Notes: a model not told the origin generated them from the letters alone. A DNA stretch of 9,417 nucleotides from an uncultured Rhodocyclaceae bacterium (GCA_900549295.1 URNG01000119.1:1-9417); one strand, 5' to 3'. Counted from the stretch's first letter, positions 1 through 6,561 are shown. Numbers and translations are program-made.

Positions 1-5
1 CGGCA

Positions 6-605
6 TCATCGCGGGTGGCGCCCCCCCGGCCGCTGCTTGTCCAGCCAGATGCGCATGGCGAACTTGCGCTCGCCGAAGATGCGCACGTCCGCCGCGCCGG
101 GCAGGGTTTGCAGGCGCGGCTTGACGAAGCGGTTGGCGACGTCGGTGACTTCCAGCGGCGAATGGCGGTCGGACGAGAAGGCCATCCAGATGATTGGGTT
201 GGCGTCGGCCTCGACCTTGGCGATGACCGGCTCGTCCACTTCGTCGGGCAGCTTGTTGCGCACCCGCGACACGCGGTCGCGCACGTCGGAAGCCGCCGAA
301 TCCGGCTCGCGTTCGAGCTTGAAGCGCACGGAAATCTGGCTGCGCTCGGCGCGCGAGATGGAAGTGATCACTTCCACGCCTTCGATGCCGGCCAGGGAAT
401 CTTCCAGCGGCTTGGTCACCTGGCTTTCGATGATGTCGGCGGAAGCGCCCCGGTAATCGGTCGTCACCGTCACCACCGGCTCGTCGATCTTGGGGTATTC
501 GCGCACCGACAGGCGGTCGTAGGAAACGATGCCGAGCAGCATGATGACGAGCGACAGCACGGTGGCGAACACCGGGCGCTCGATGCAGACTTCGGAAATC
601 TTCAT
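6..605 (-). CDS. RND efflux pump inner-membrane permease (HAE1/AcrB-like), N-terminal part, apparently frameshifted at the window edge
   Basis: Proton-driven inner-membrane pump of a tripartite efflux system, working with the adaptor encoded just upstream. The visible 199 residues match the family N-terminus: MKISEVCIERPVFATVLSL, a first membrane helix at about residues 12-31, then the start of the periplasmic porter domain with the conserved REYPKID and YRGASADIIESQVTKPLED segments and the FGERKFAMRIWLD strand. Start ATG at 605 overlaps the adaptor stop by 4 bp (ATGA), typical of coupled adaptor-pump pairs. The reading frame stops at 6-8, far short of the roughly 1000-1050 residues usual for the family. 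Just before the stop the sequence loses similarity: after WLDKQR comes PGGRHPR, while the next frame over reads GATRDDA, which resembles the family's G-L/V-T-x-x-D-V. The switch is at a C7 run at 21-27, so this is a frameshift (real or assembly) and the gene continues leftward. Substrate class cannot be told from this fragment. Confidence 0.88.
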   Translation of the reverse strand: MKISEVCIERPVFATVLSLVIMLLGIVSYDRLSVREYPKIDEPVVTVTTDYRGASADIIESQVTKPLEDSLAGIEGVEVITSISRAERSQISVRFKLEREPDSAASDVRDRVSRVRNKLPDEVDEPVIAKVEADANPIIWMAFSSDRHSPLEVTDVANRFVKPRLQTLPGAADVRIFGERKFAMRIWLDKQRPGGRHPR

Positions 606-1678
606 GGCTGCGCCGCGCCGACCGGACGCACCGGCGTGCCGGGGCGCAGTTTGAGCTGGCCGGCGGTGACCACCACGTCGCCCGCCTGCACGCCCTCGAC
701 GATCTCCACCTGGGCGTTGCGGCGCACTCCCAGGCGCACCGCCACTTTCTCCGCCTTGCCGTCCGCCACCTTGAACAAGGTCGGCGGGTTGCCGGCTTCG
801 ATGGCGGCTTCCGGAATCATCAGCACGCCGGAGCGCGCGCCGAAGCTCAGGCGCACGCGCACGAACATGCCGGGGCGCAGCTTGCCAGCGCGGTTGTCGA
901 GGCGCGCACGCACGGCGATGGAACGCCCGTCCGGGTCGATCTGCGGGTTGATGGCGTCGACCTGCGCGACGAAGGTTTCGCCCGGCAGGGCGTCACTGAG
1001 CAATTCCAGATCCTGCCCGACGCGCAGGCGGCTGACCTCGGTTTCCGCCAGCCGGAAATCGACACGCAGGCGGCTGATGTCCTCGAGATTGATGAGCGCC
1101 TCGCCCTCCTTGACGTAGCTGCCCAGGCTCACGTCGCGCAGGCCGACGACGCCGCGAAACGGCGCTTTCAGGTGCAATTTGCTCAGGCGCGCCTGCGCCA
1201 GCTGCACCGCCGCCTCCTGCACCTTGAGCGCCGCGCCGGAAGCGTCGAGCGCCTGCGGGCTGATGAATTTTTTGGCGAGCAGTTCCTGATTGCGCTGGTG
1301 CGTGCTGCGCGCCAGCGCCAGATTCGCCTGCGCCTGCGCCAGCTCGGCGGCGGGAATGGCGGCATCCAGCCCGATCAGCAGATCGCCCTGATCGACCAGC
1401 GCGCCGTCGCGGAAACCGATGCGCACCACCTTGCCGCTCACTTCCGGGCGCAGAATCACCGATTCGTTGGCTTTCAGGCTGCCGATGGCGCTGGTTTCCT
1501 CATTGACTTCGAGCGCCTCGACCCGCGCCGTTTCCACCACCACCGCCTCCTGTTCCGCCTCGCTGCCGACCGCCTGCGGCTTGGCCGGGCGGTTGAAAAC
1601 GCTCCAGGCGACGTAGCAGAGAACGATCAGGCCGATGATGGCCAGGGCGGTCAGGGCCGGGCGGCGGGTAGCACTCAT
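602..1678 (-). CDS. RND efflux system periplasmic adaptor (membrane fusion protein)
   Basis: Periplasmic adaptor that would link the RND pump encoded directly downstream to an outer-membrane channel; no channel gene is in the window. The 358-residue protein has a short basic N-terminus (SATRRP), one hydrophobic anchor at about 8-28 with no lipobox cysteine, and the first half of a lipoyl/barrel-sandwich motif at about 74-105 (LRPEVSGKVVRIGFRDGALV). A helical hairpin rich in Ala/Gln/Leu follows at about 109-168, then the second lipoyl half (LKAPFRGVVGLRDVSLGSYV, about 170-189), a beta-barrel region (FRLAETEVSRLRVGQ, then RLDNRAGKLRPGMFVRVRL) and a membrane-proximal end. Length and domain order are normal for the HlyD_D23/AcrA class. 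The hairpin is short, as in adaptors of the MexH/MdtA-like and heavy-metal-neighbouring groups, so the drug or ion exported is undetermined. Its start codon overlaps the stop of the RlpA-like gene by 4 bp and its stop overlaps the pump start by 4 bp. Confidence 0.93.
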   Translation of the reverse strand: MSATRRPALTALAIIGLIVLCYVAWSVFNRPAKPQAVGSEAEQEAVVVETARVEALEVNEETSAIGSLKANESVILRPEVSGKVVRIGFRDGALVDQGDLLIGLDAAIPAAELAQAQANLALARSTHQRNQELLAKKFISPQALDASGAALKVQEAAVQLAQARLSKLHLKAPFRGVVGLRDVSLGSYVKEGEALINLEDISRLRVDFRLAETEVSRLRVGQDLELLSDALPGETFVAQVDAINPQIDPDGRSIAVRARLDNRAGKLRPGMFVRVRLSFGARSGVLMIPEAAIEAGNPPTLFKVADGKAEKVAVRLGVRRNAQVEIVEGVQAGDVVVTAGQLKLRPGTPVRPVGAAQP

Positions 1679-2418
1679 GGCGTGGCACTTTCTTCGGAGA
1701 TTGGGGAGCCGCCCGATACGCCAGTCAGCGCGGCGGTTGCGGCTTCAGAGGCGGGCGCAGAGGTGGGCGGACTGGCGGATGGATGGGCAGGATGGGCGTG
1801 CAAGCCCGTTTCCGGCAAGCCGGCGGCGGGAGCCGGCAAATTGTCGATGTCGCCCAGATCGACCGCCGGGCTGGCGGCAAAGAACGTCCGGCAATCCGCC
1901 GCGCCGCCGGACAGAGTCTGCAAAACCGCCTGCTCGGCGGCCAGCACCGCCACCTGTACCCGGCTGATGCCGGCGCGCAGCATGCCGAGGTATTCGGCGG
2001 CGCTTTTCGACAGATCGAGGAGACGGTGCTGCTGCCGCCGGCTCATGCGGTCATTGACGCGCACGATGGCGCACTGGCCGTTGTCCGGGCGATGCACCGC
2101 CAACCAGGTGCCGAGCGGAAAATGGTTGCTGGCGGCGGAGAATTTTTTCTTGTCGAAAACTTCGCCGGAAGCCGTGCGCCGGCCATGAAACTTGCCGCCG
2201 TAAAAACTGGCCAGCCCTTCGCTGGGCGATTCTGCCACCAGTTCCGCCCCCGATTTTGCTCCCAGCGTCGCCCCCGGTTCCGCCAGCGCCGCACCGCCCG
2301 GCGCGCTCAGGCCCACGGCCAGCGCCAAAGCCGGCAGCAGGGACAGGACGGAAAAACGCCCGGCCCCGGAGGCCTTGGCGAACCTGGCCTTAGCGAACCT
2401 GGGTTTGCGCTTCGTCAC
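1675..2418 (-). CDS. RlpA-like septal ring lytic transglycosylase family protein (DPBB domain), exported
   Basis: Exported double-psi beta-barrel protein of the RlpA family, whose studied members cleave peptidoglycan strands lacking stem peptides. I place the start at GTG 2418: no ATG or TTG gives a better fit, an AGGG lies about 10 bases upstream, and it gives a signal peptide (basic residues 3-21, hydrophobic 22-39, ALA cleavage near 46). The 247-residue product has the barrel at about 68-159 (GLASFYGGKFHGRRTASGE, VRVNDR, LLDLSKSAAEYLG). It ends in an Ala/Pro-rich tail of about 85 residues with no SPOR domain. By spacing to Pseudomonas RlpA (E120/H131/D157, from memory) the active-site equivalents are E86, S97 and D123. 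The usual His of AAHKTLPFGT is thus Ser here (AASNHFPLGT, with a His two residues later), so catalytic activity is uncertain. Cys116 and Cys176 could pair. It overlaps purM by 29 bp and the adaptor gene by 4 bp, an unusual place for an RlpA relative. Confidence 0.82.
   Translation of the reverse strand: MTKRKPRFAKARFAKASGAGRFSVLSLLPALALAVGLSAPGGAALAEPGATLGAKSGAELVAESPSEGLASFYGGKFHGRRTASGEVFDKKKFSAASNHFPLGTWLAVHRPDNGQCAIVRVNDRMSRRQQHRLLDLSKSAAEYLGMLRAGISRVQVAVLAAEQAVLQTLSGGAADCRTFFAASPAVDLGDIDNLPAPAAGLPETGLHAHPAHPSASPPTSAPASEAATAALTGVSGGSPISEESATP
2371..2400. repeat. 15-bp tandem duplication across the purM stop / rlpA-like start overlap
   Basis: Two adjacent 15-bp units, GGCCTTGGCGAACCT (2371-2385) and GGCCTTAGCGAACCT (2386-2400), differ at one base. 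On the minus strand they encode RFAKA-RFAKA in the signal-peptide n-region of the RlpA-like protein. The single difference (TTA versus TTG on the plus strand) is what creates the TAA stop of purM in the second unit; the other copy would read CAA in the same frame. Repeat seen directly; its origin by slippage is inference. Confidence 0.85.
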
Positions 2419-3433
2419 CCTGGCGCGCCCTGATCTGGCCGATGCGATACACCGTTTCGCCCTGCGCCTGCAGTTCCGCCATCGCCCGCTCGGCGTCCGC
2501 CGCGGCGACGACCAGGACGAGGCCGATGCCGCAGTTGAAGGTGCGGTGCATTTCCTTCTCGTCCACATTGCCTTCGGCCTGCAGCCACTGGAACAGCCTG
2601 GGACGCGGCCAGCTCTTGCCGTCGATGTCGGCCACGGTGTTTTCCGGCAGCACACGCGGGATGTTTTCCAGCAGACCGCCGCCGGTGATGTGCGCCATGC
2701 CCTTGATCGCCACCTTGGCGAGCGTGGCGAGCACCGGCTTGACGTAGATGCGGGTGGGGGCCATGACCACGTCGGCCAGGCTCCTGTCGCCGTCGAACGG
2801 CGCGTTCATGTCCGGCCGGGCGCGCTCGATGATCTTGCGTACCAGCGAATAGCCGTTGGAGTGCGCGCCGGAGGAAGCCAGCCCGAGCACCACGTCGCCC
2901 GCGGCGATGGTTTTCTTGCCGTCGAGCGCCTGCGATTTTTCCACCACGCCGACGGCGAAACCAGCCAGATCGTATTCGCCCGCCGGATACATGCCCGGCA
3001 TTTCCGCCGTTTCGCCGCCGATCAGCGCGCAGCCGGCCAGTTCGCAGCCTTTGGCGATGCCGCCGACCACGGCCGCCGCCGTATCGACGTCGAGCTTGCC
3101 GCAGGCAAAGTAGTCAAGGAAAAAGAGCGATTCCGCGCCGAGCACGAGAATGTCATTGACGCTCATCGCCACCAGATCCTGCCCCACCGTGTCGTGGCGG
3201 TTGAGGTCGAAAGCCAGTTTCAGCTTGGTGCCGACGCCATCGGTGCCGGACACCAGCACCGGCTCCTTATAACGCTTGGGGACTTCGAACAGCGCCCCGA
3301 AACCGCCGATTCCACCCAGCACACCGTCGCGCAGGGTTTTCTTCGCCAGCGGCTTGATCCGGTCGACCAGCGCGTCGCCAGCATCAATATCAACACCCGC
3401 GTCGCGGTAGGAAAGAGAGCTTTTCTGGGTCAT
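2390..3433 (-). CDS. purM: Phosphoribosylformylglycinamidine cyclo-ligase (AIR synthetase)
   Basis: Cytoplasmic enzyme of de novo purine synthesis: converts formylglycinamidine ribonucleotide and ATP to aminoimidazole ribonucleotide. The 347-residue protein is full length for the family (about 340-355). Family hallmarks in order: SYRDAGVDIDAGD at about 8-20, the nucleotide-binding GTDGVGTKLKLA from residue 63, then VGQDLVAMSVNDI, FFLDYFACGKLD, IGGETAEMPGMY, GLASSGAHSNGYSLVR, HITGGGLLENIPRVLP and the C-terminal MHRTFNCGIGL. Within the VNDI loop the usual V-x-Q-G-A-E-P reads LVLGAESL, a mild departure that need not affect function. Start ATG at 3433 has no strong Shine-Dalgarno sequence just upstream. 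It is first in a minus-strand cluster with the RlpA-like, adaptor and pump genes and lies divergent from ubiG. Its last 29 bp overlap the next gene. Confidence 0.98.
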   Translation of the reverse strand: MTQKSSLSYRDAGVDIDAGDALVDRIKPLAKKTLRDGVLGGIGGFGALFEVPKRYKEPVLVSGTDGVGTKLKLAFDLNRHDTVGQDLVAMSVNDILVLGAESLFFLDYFACGKLDVDTAAAVVGGIAKGCELAGCALIGGETAEMPGMYPAGEYDLAGFAVGVVEKSQALDGKKTIAAGDVVLGLASSGAHSNGYSLVRKIIERARPDMNAPFDGDRSLADVVMAPTRIYVKPVLATLAKVAIKGMAHITGGGLLENIPRVLPENTVADIDGKSWPRPRLFQWLQAEGNVDEKEMHRTFNCGIGLVLVVAAADAERAMAELQAQGETVYRIGQIRARQGDEAQTQVR

Positions 3434-3462
3434 GGCAAGTTCTGGAAAGCGGAAAGGGGGCG

Positions 3463-3468
3463 ATTTTA
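3463..3468 (-). promoter_or_regulatory. Candidate -10 element for purM
   Basis: On the minus strand TAAAAT (5 of 6 matches to TATAAT) lies about 30 bases before the purM start codon. The -35 region at the expected 17-base distance (around 3486-3491, TGCGCC) is poor, so the call rests on the -10 alone. It would drive purM and probably the whole overlapping purM to RND cluster. Confidence 0.35.
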
Positions 3469-3530
3469 CCTGAATCCCGCCACCCGGCGCACCGCTGGCG
3501 CGCCAAGCCGCTCAAGATGCTGCCGCTTGT

Positions 3531-3541
3531 TGCTATACAAT
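3531..3541 (+). promoter_or_regulatory. Candidate extended -10 promoter for ubiG
   Basis: TGCTATACAAT reads either as an extended -10 (TGC followed by TATACA) or as TACAAT (5 of 6 to TATAAT). No strong -35 is seen; the nearest candidate is TCAAGA at 3512-3517. A start about 7 bases downstream would fall near 3548, the first base of the hairpin described next. The AT-rich island stands out in an otherwise very GC-rich intergenic region between two divergent genes. Confidence 0.45.
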
Positions 3542-3547
3542 GTGCGT

Positions 3548-3573
3548 CCCTGCCTTGGCAGGGTTTTTCTTTT
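3548..3573 (+). terminator. Intrinsic-terminator-like hairpin in the ubiG leader
   Basis: CCCTGC-CTTG-GCAGGG (3548-3563) forms a perfect 6-bp stem closed by a CUUG tetraloop. It is followed at once by TTTTTCTTTT (3564-3573), a textbook factor-independent terminator on the plus strand. It sits after the candidate ubiG promoter and 17 bases before the ubiG start codon, so ubiG transcripts would have to pass it or begin in it. It may act as an attenuator, as a 5' stabilising hairpin, or as a barrier to antisense transcription coming from the purM side. Its translation (PALAGFFF; reverse KNPAKAG) resembles peptides I recall from spurious ORFs over dispersed proteobacterial repeats, so it could be repeat-derived. 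Confidence 0.72.
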
Positions 3574-3590
3574 CCCCGAGCACCGACATC

Positions 3591-4292
3591 ATGCAAAACG
3601 CCGACCCTGCCGAACTGGAAAAATTTGGCGAACTCGCCCATCGCTGGTGGGACCCGAACAGCGAATTCAAGCCCCTGCACGACATCAATCCGCTGCGGCT
3701 GGACTGGATCGAACGCGCGCTCGGCGGATTCAAGGGCAAGCGCGTGCTCGACGTGGGCTGCGGCGGCGGCCTGCTGGCCGAAGGGATGGCGGCGCGCGGC
3801 GCGGAGGTGACCGGCATCGACCTCTCCGACAAGCCGCTCGGCGTGGCCCGCCTGCATCTTCTGGAAAGCGGCCTGGAAGTCGATTACCGCAAGATTTCCG
3901 CCGAGGAACTGGCCGATCAGATGCCGGACAGCTTCGACGCGGTGACCTGTCTGGAAATGCTCGAACACGTTCCCAATCCATCCAGCACCATCACCGCCTG
4001 CGCTCGTCTGGCCCGGCCCGGCGCGCCCGTGTTCTTCTCCACCCTCAACCGCAATCCGAAAGCCTATCTGCTGGCGGTGGTGGGCGCCGAATACATTCTC
4101 GGGATGCTGCCCAAGGGCACGCACGATTACGCCAAGTTCATCAAGCCCTCCGAACTCGCCCGTTGGGCCAAGCTGGGGCAGCTCGACCCGGTGGAACTGA
4201 TCGGCATGAGCTACAACCCGCTGACCCGGACTTACAGCCTGGGCAAGGACGTCAGCGTCAATTACCTGCTGCGGGCGGTGCGGCAGGCTTGA
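3591..4292 (+). CDS. ubiG: Bifunctional 2-polyprenyl-6-hydroxyphenol / 3-demethylubiquinol O-methyltransferase
   Basis: SAM-dependent enzyme that performs both O-methylations in ubiquinone synthesis, acting at the inner face of the cytoplasmic membrane. The 233-residue product matches UbiG throughout: MQNADPAELEKFGELAHRWW at the N-terminus, DPNSEFKPLHDINPLRLDWI, SAM motif I VLDVGCGGGLLAEGM from residue 52, the acidic loop GIDLSDKPL, and VTCLEMLEHVPNP. The GAEYILGMLPKGTHDYAKFIKP segment follows, in the region linked to membrane contact in E. coli UbiG. I chose ATG 3591 because family similarity begins exactly there and a GAG lies 10 bases upstream. An in-frame ATG at 3540 would add 17 residues encoded by the terminator-like hairpin and is unlikely. 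The gene is single, divergent from purM and convergent with the peptide-binding lipoprotein gene. Betaproteobacteria often place it next to gph and other genes, which are absent here. Confidence 0.97.
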   Translation: MQNADPAELEKFGELAHRWWDPNSEFKPLHDINPLRLDWIERALGGFKGKRVLDVGCGGGLLAEGMAARGAEVTGIDLSDKPLGVARLHLLESGLEVDYRKISAEELADQMPDSFDAVTCLEMLEHVPNPSSTITACARLARPGAPVFFSTLNRNPKAYLLAVVGAEYILGMLPKGTHDYAKFIKPSELARWAKLGQLDPVELIGMSYNPLTRTYSLGKDVSVNYLLRAVRQA

Positions 4293-4300
4293 TCGGGAGC

Positions 4301-4378
4301 GCCGGCGTCCCGCCGGCCAGCGGCAGCGAAATTGCCACCAAAAGCAGGGCCACCAACGGCAGCCGCCAGGATGGCGGC
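4301..4378. repeat. REP/BIME-like pair of inverted hairpin units between convergent genes
   Basis: Two 17-nt palindromes with 3-nt loops: GCCGGCG-TCC-CGCCGGC (4301-4317) and GCCGCCA-GGA-TGGCGGC (4362-4378), 44 bases apart. The loops are reverse complements, so the second unit is the first one's architecture on the opposite strand. When aligned in the same orientation both start GCC, centre on TCC and end GGC, and their differing stem bases are compensatory. This is the layout of REP doublets (BIME/REPIN), which are spread by RAYT transposases; no RAYT gene is present here. The translated frames contain SAGVPPAS and GRRDAGAP, peptides I recall from spurious ORFs over dispersed repeats in environmental proteobacteria. 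It occupies almost all of the 97-bp gap between the ubiG stop and the next gene's stop and may also act as a two-way terminator. Confidence 0.65.
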
Positions 4379-4389
4379 GCGACCAGGAT

Positions 4390-6540
4390 TCACCGTCCCG
4401 CAGCCCTTTCGCGGCGGCGGTAGCTGAAAACGGCGGGCGTGATTGCCGCGACCAGAATCACGAACACGAGCAGCAGGGGCCAGCGTACCGGGTGATTCCA
4501 TTCGGCCCGCGCGGCGCTGCGGGCGACCCCGTCCAGACGCTGATACTTCAGGGTGTTGTTGCCGATCTCGCTCGGCTTGCGGTTTTGCAGCCAGGCGTGC
4601 GCCAGGGTGTAGCTCTTGGGATGGAAGCCGAACACCCAGGGCGCGTCGCGATGCAGGATGGCCTGCATCTGGCGGATCAGGGCCAGCCGCTCGGGCGTGT
4701 TGTCCATGTTCTTCATGCGTTTGAACAGGCGGTCGAACTCCGGGTTGGCGTAGTTCGACGAATTTTCTCCGCCATGCACCCGCCCTTCCGGGCCGTGGAG
4801 CAGGAAGAAGAAATTTTCCGGGTCGGGATAATCGGCGTTCCAGCCCAGGTAATAGAGTTGCACCGCGCCTTTGCGCAGCTTGTCCTGGAAGCGGTTGAAG
4901 TCGGTCGAGCGCACCACCAGTTGCACGTCGAGCTTGGCGAACTGCCGCGTCAGCCAGTCGAGCCGGGATTTGTCGCCCATGCCGCCGCCGGTGGTGTCGA
5001 GGTTGAGCACCAGCGGCTCGCCCGTCCGCGCGTGGCGGCCATTGGGATAGCCGGCCTCGGCCAGCAGGCGGCGCGCTTCGGCCACGGACTTGCGCCGGGG
5101 CTTGCCATCCACCCAGTCATAGACGGCGGCATCCAGCCCGTCCGGGCCGGCGTCGTAACCGAAAAACCCCGGCGGCAGGGGGCTTTGCGCGGCGATGCCG
5201 CGGCCGTTCATGAAGATGGAAATGAATTCCTCCTGGTCGATGGCGATCGACACCGCCTGCCGCAGCTTGGCGGCGGCCTCGCTCAAACCGCCGACCACGC
5301 TGTCCTGCATGTTGAAGCCCATGTAGAAGGTGGAGGGACGCACCGAGGTCAACAGGCGGATGCCGCGCGCCTGCATCTCGTCCGACAACCCGACGCCGCC
5401 GCCGACGTCGATGCGCACCGCCTGATCGAAGCTGTCGGAAGAAATGCCGGAAGCGTCGTAATAGCCCTGCAGGAACTTGTTCCAGTAGGGAATGGCTTCC
5501 TTTTCCCGGGTGAAAACGGCGCGCCCGATGAAGGGCAAGGGCTTGCCGCAGTCGGCCAGCAGGCCGGCGGTGGCATCTTCCGGTTCACCTGCGCAGGGAT
5601 AGCTTTCGGCGTGGAAATTGGGATTCCTGACCAGCACCATGCGCCGGTTCGGGTCGTTTTCCGCCAGCATGTAGGGGCCGCTGCCCACCGGCCACCAGTC
5701 GAGCGTCAGGTTCTTTTCGCGCATCCCCGGCTGAGCGTAGAGGCGATCCGCCTCGCGCGGCACCGGGGCGAAGAAGTGCATGGCGAGCCAGTAGGCGAAC
5801 TGCGGGTACTTGCCGTGGATGCGAATGCGCCAGGTCGCGTCATCCACCACTTCGACGCCGCTCAGGGGAAAGCGGTCGAGATCCAGCCATTCGTCCTCCG
5901 GCATGGTCTTGACCGCGGCGCGCAAGGCGTCGCCCAAGGCTTTCAGGCCGACGATCTTGTCCGCCATCATGCCGTAGATGGGGGAATGCAGGCGCGGGCT
6001 GGCCAGACGCTTGATCTGGTAGGCGTAATCGGCGGCGCGCACGGGGCGGCTGTCGTGCTGCGGGAAATCGGCGATCGTCTGCCGCCCGGCGGCCGTCTGT
6101 GGCCCCTGGTACAGGGGTTCGCCCGCCGCGTCGCGGGCAAAGGCCGGGTGCGGCTGGTAGCGGACGTCCGGGCGCAGTTGCAGTTCGTAGACGCTTTCGG
6201 CAATCGCATCCGCCGGGGCATCCGCCGGCAGTTCCTTGCCGTTTTCATCGAAATAGCGCGGCTGCGGCAAGGCGGTCACTGTCGCCGGAATCAGTTGATA
6301 CGGGCGCTTCAAGTAGTGATATTGCAGCGGCGGCTCGTAGATCTGGCCGGTGAATACGGCTTCGTCCTCGGTGTAGGACTGCGCCGGGTCGAGGTGCTTG
6401 GGGCGGTCGGTGAAGGCGGAATACAGCGTCTGCTCGTCGAGCGCATCCGGCGCGTAGGGATTGTTCCAGGCATCGCCGCAGGCGGAAAGCAGCAGGGTGG
6501 AGAGCAGAAGTGGCGGCAGCGCGGCGAGTATTTTTCCCAT
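4390..6540 (-). CDS. ABC-type peptide/oligopeptide substrate-binding lipoprotein (SBP family 5) with C-terminal membrane helix
   Basis: Extracytoplasmic solute-binding protein of the DppA/OppA (SBP_bac_5) family, expected to capture peptides or similar solutes. Start ATG 6540 gives MGKILAALPP, a hydrophobic stretch and lipobox LLSAC with the lipidated Cys at 21. GTG 6588 would add 16 residues before the same lipobox. Family features seen: LYSAFTDRPKHLDPAQSYTEDE near the mature N-terminus, DVRYQPHPAF, FNMQDSVVGGLSEAAAKLRQAVSIAID, a lobe with LDTTGGGMGDKSRLDWLTRQFAKLDVQL, YYLGWNADYPDPENFFFLL, and NYANPEFDRLFKRM. At 716 residues it is much longer than the usual 500-560. A C-terminal segment, about 687-706, is a strong membrane helix followed by RRRERAAGR. 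Cys316 and Cys331 flank a short loop and could form a disulfide. No permease or ATPase gene adjoins: downstream is the convergent ubiG, upstream the divergent bcp. Family is sure, ligand unknown. Confidence 0.92.
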   Translation of the reverse strand: MGKILAALPPLLLSTLLLSACGDAWNNPYAPDALDEQTLYSAFTDRPKHLDPAQSYTEDEAVFTGQIYEPPLQYHYLKRPYQLIPATVTALPQPRYFDENGKELPADAPADAIAESVYELQLRPDVRYQPHPAFARDAAGEPLYQGPQTAAGRQTIADFPQHDSRPVRAADYAYQIKRLASPRLHSPIYGMMADKIVGLKALGDALRAAVKTMPEDEWLDLDRFPLSGVEVVDDATWRIRIHGKYPQFAYWLAMHFFAPVPREADRLYAQPGMREKNLTLDWWPVGSGPYMLAENDPNRRMVLVRNPNFHAESYPCAGEPEDATAGLLADCGKPLPFIGRAVFTREKEAIPYWNKFLQGYYDASGISSDSFDQAVRIDVGGGVGLSDEMQARGIRLLTSVRPSTFYMGFNMQDSVVGGLSEAAAKLRQAVSIAIDQEEFISIFMNGRGIAAQSPLPPGFFGYDAGPDGLDAAVYDWVDGKPRRKSVAEARRLLAEAGYPNGRHARTGEPLVLNLDTTGGGMGDKSRLDWLTRQFAKLDVQLVVRSTDFNRFQDKLRKGAVQLYYLGWNADYPDPENFFFLLHGPEGRVHGGENSSNYANPEFDRLFKRMKNMDNTPERLALIRQMQAILHRDAPWVFGFHPKSYTLAHAWLQNRKPSEIGNNTLKYQRLDGVARSAARAEWNHPVRWPLLLVFVILVAAITPAVFSYRRRERAAGR

Positions 6541-6561
6541 GCCGGCGAGTTTAACAAAGGC

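Noticed and set aside
15..1118. 367-codon plus-strand frame opposite the RND genes
   Set aside because: Shadow of two clear minus-strand genes; no initiation signal or recognisable domain.
2419..2655. Longer N-terminus for the RlpA-like gene, starting deep inside purM
   Set aside because: The added 79 residues are purM in another frame, and the signal peptide only makes sense from GTG 2418.
3540..3590. ATG 3540 as ubiG start
   Set aside because: It adds residues encoded by the terminator-like hairpin and lies within the promoter's predicted start region; UbiG similarity begins at ATG 3591.
2375..4423. 682-codon plus-strand frame opposite purM and overlapping ubiG
   Set aside because: It is antisense to purM and out of frame with ubiG; low-complexity His/Arg/Ala composition typical of GC-rich shadow frames.
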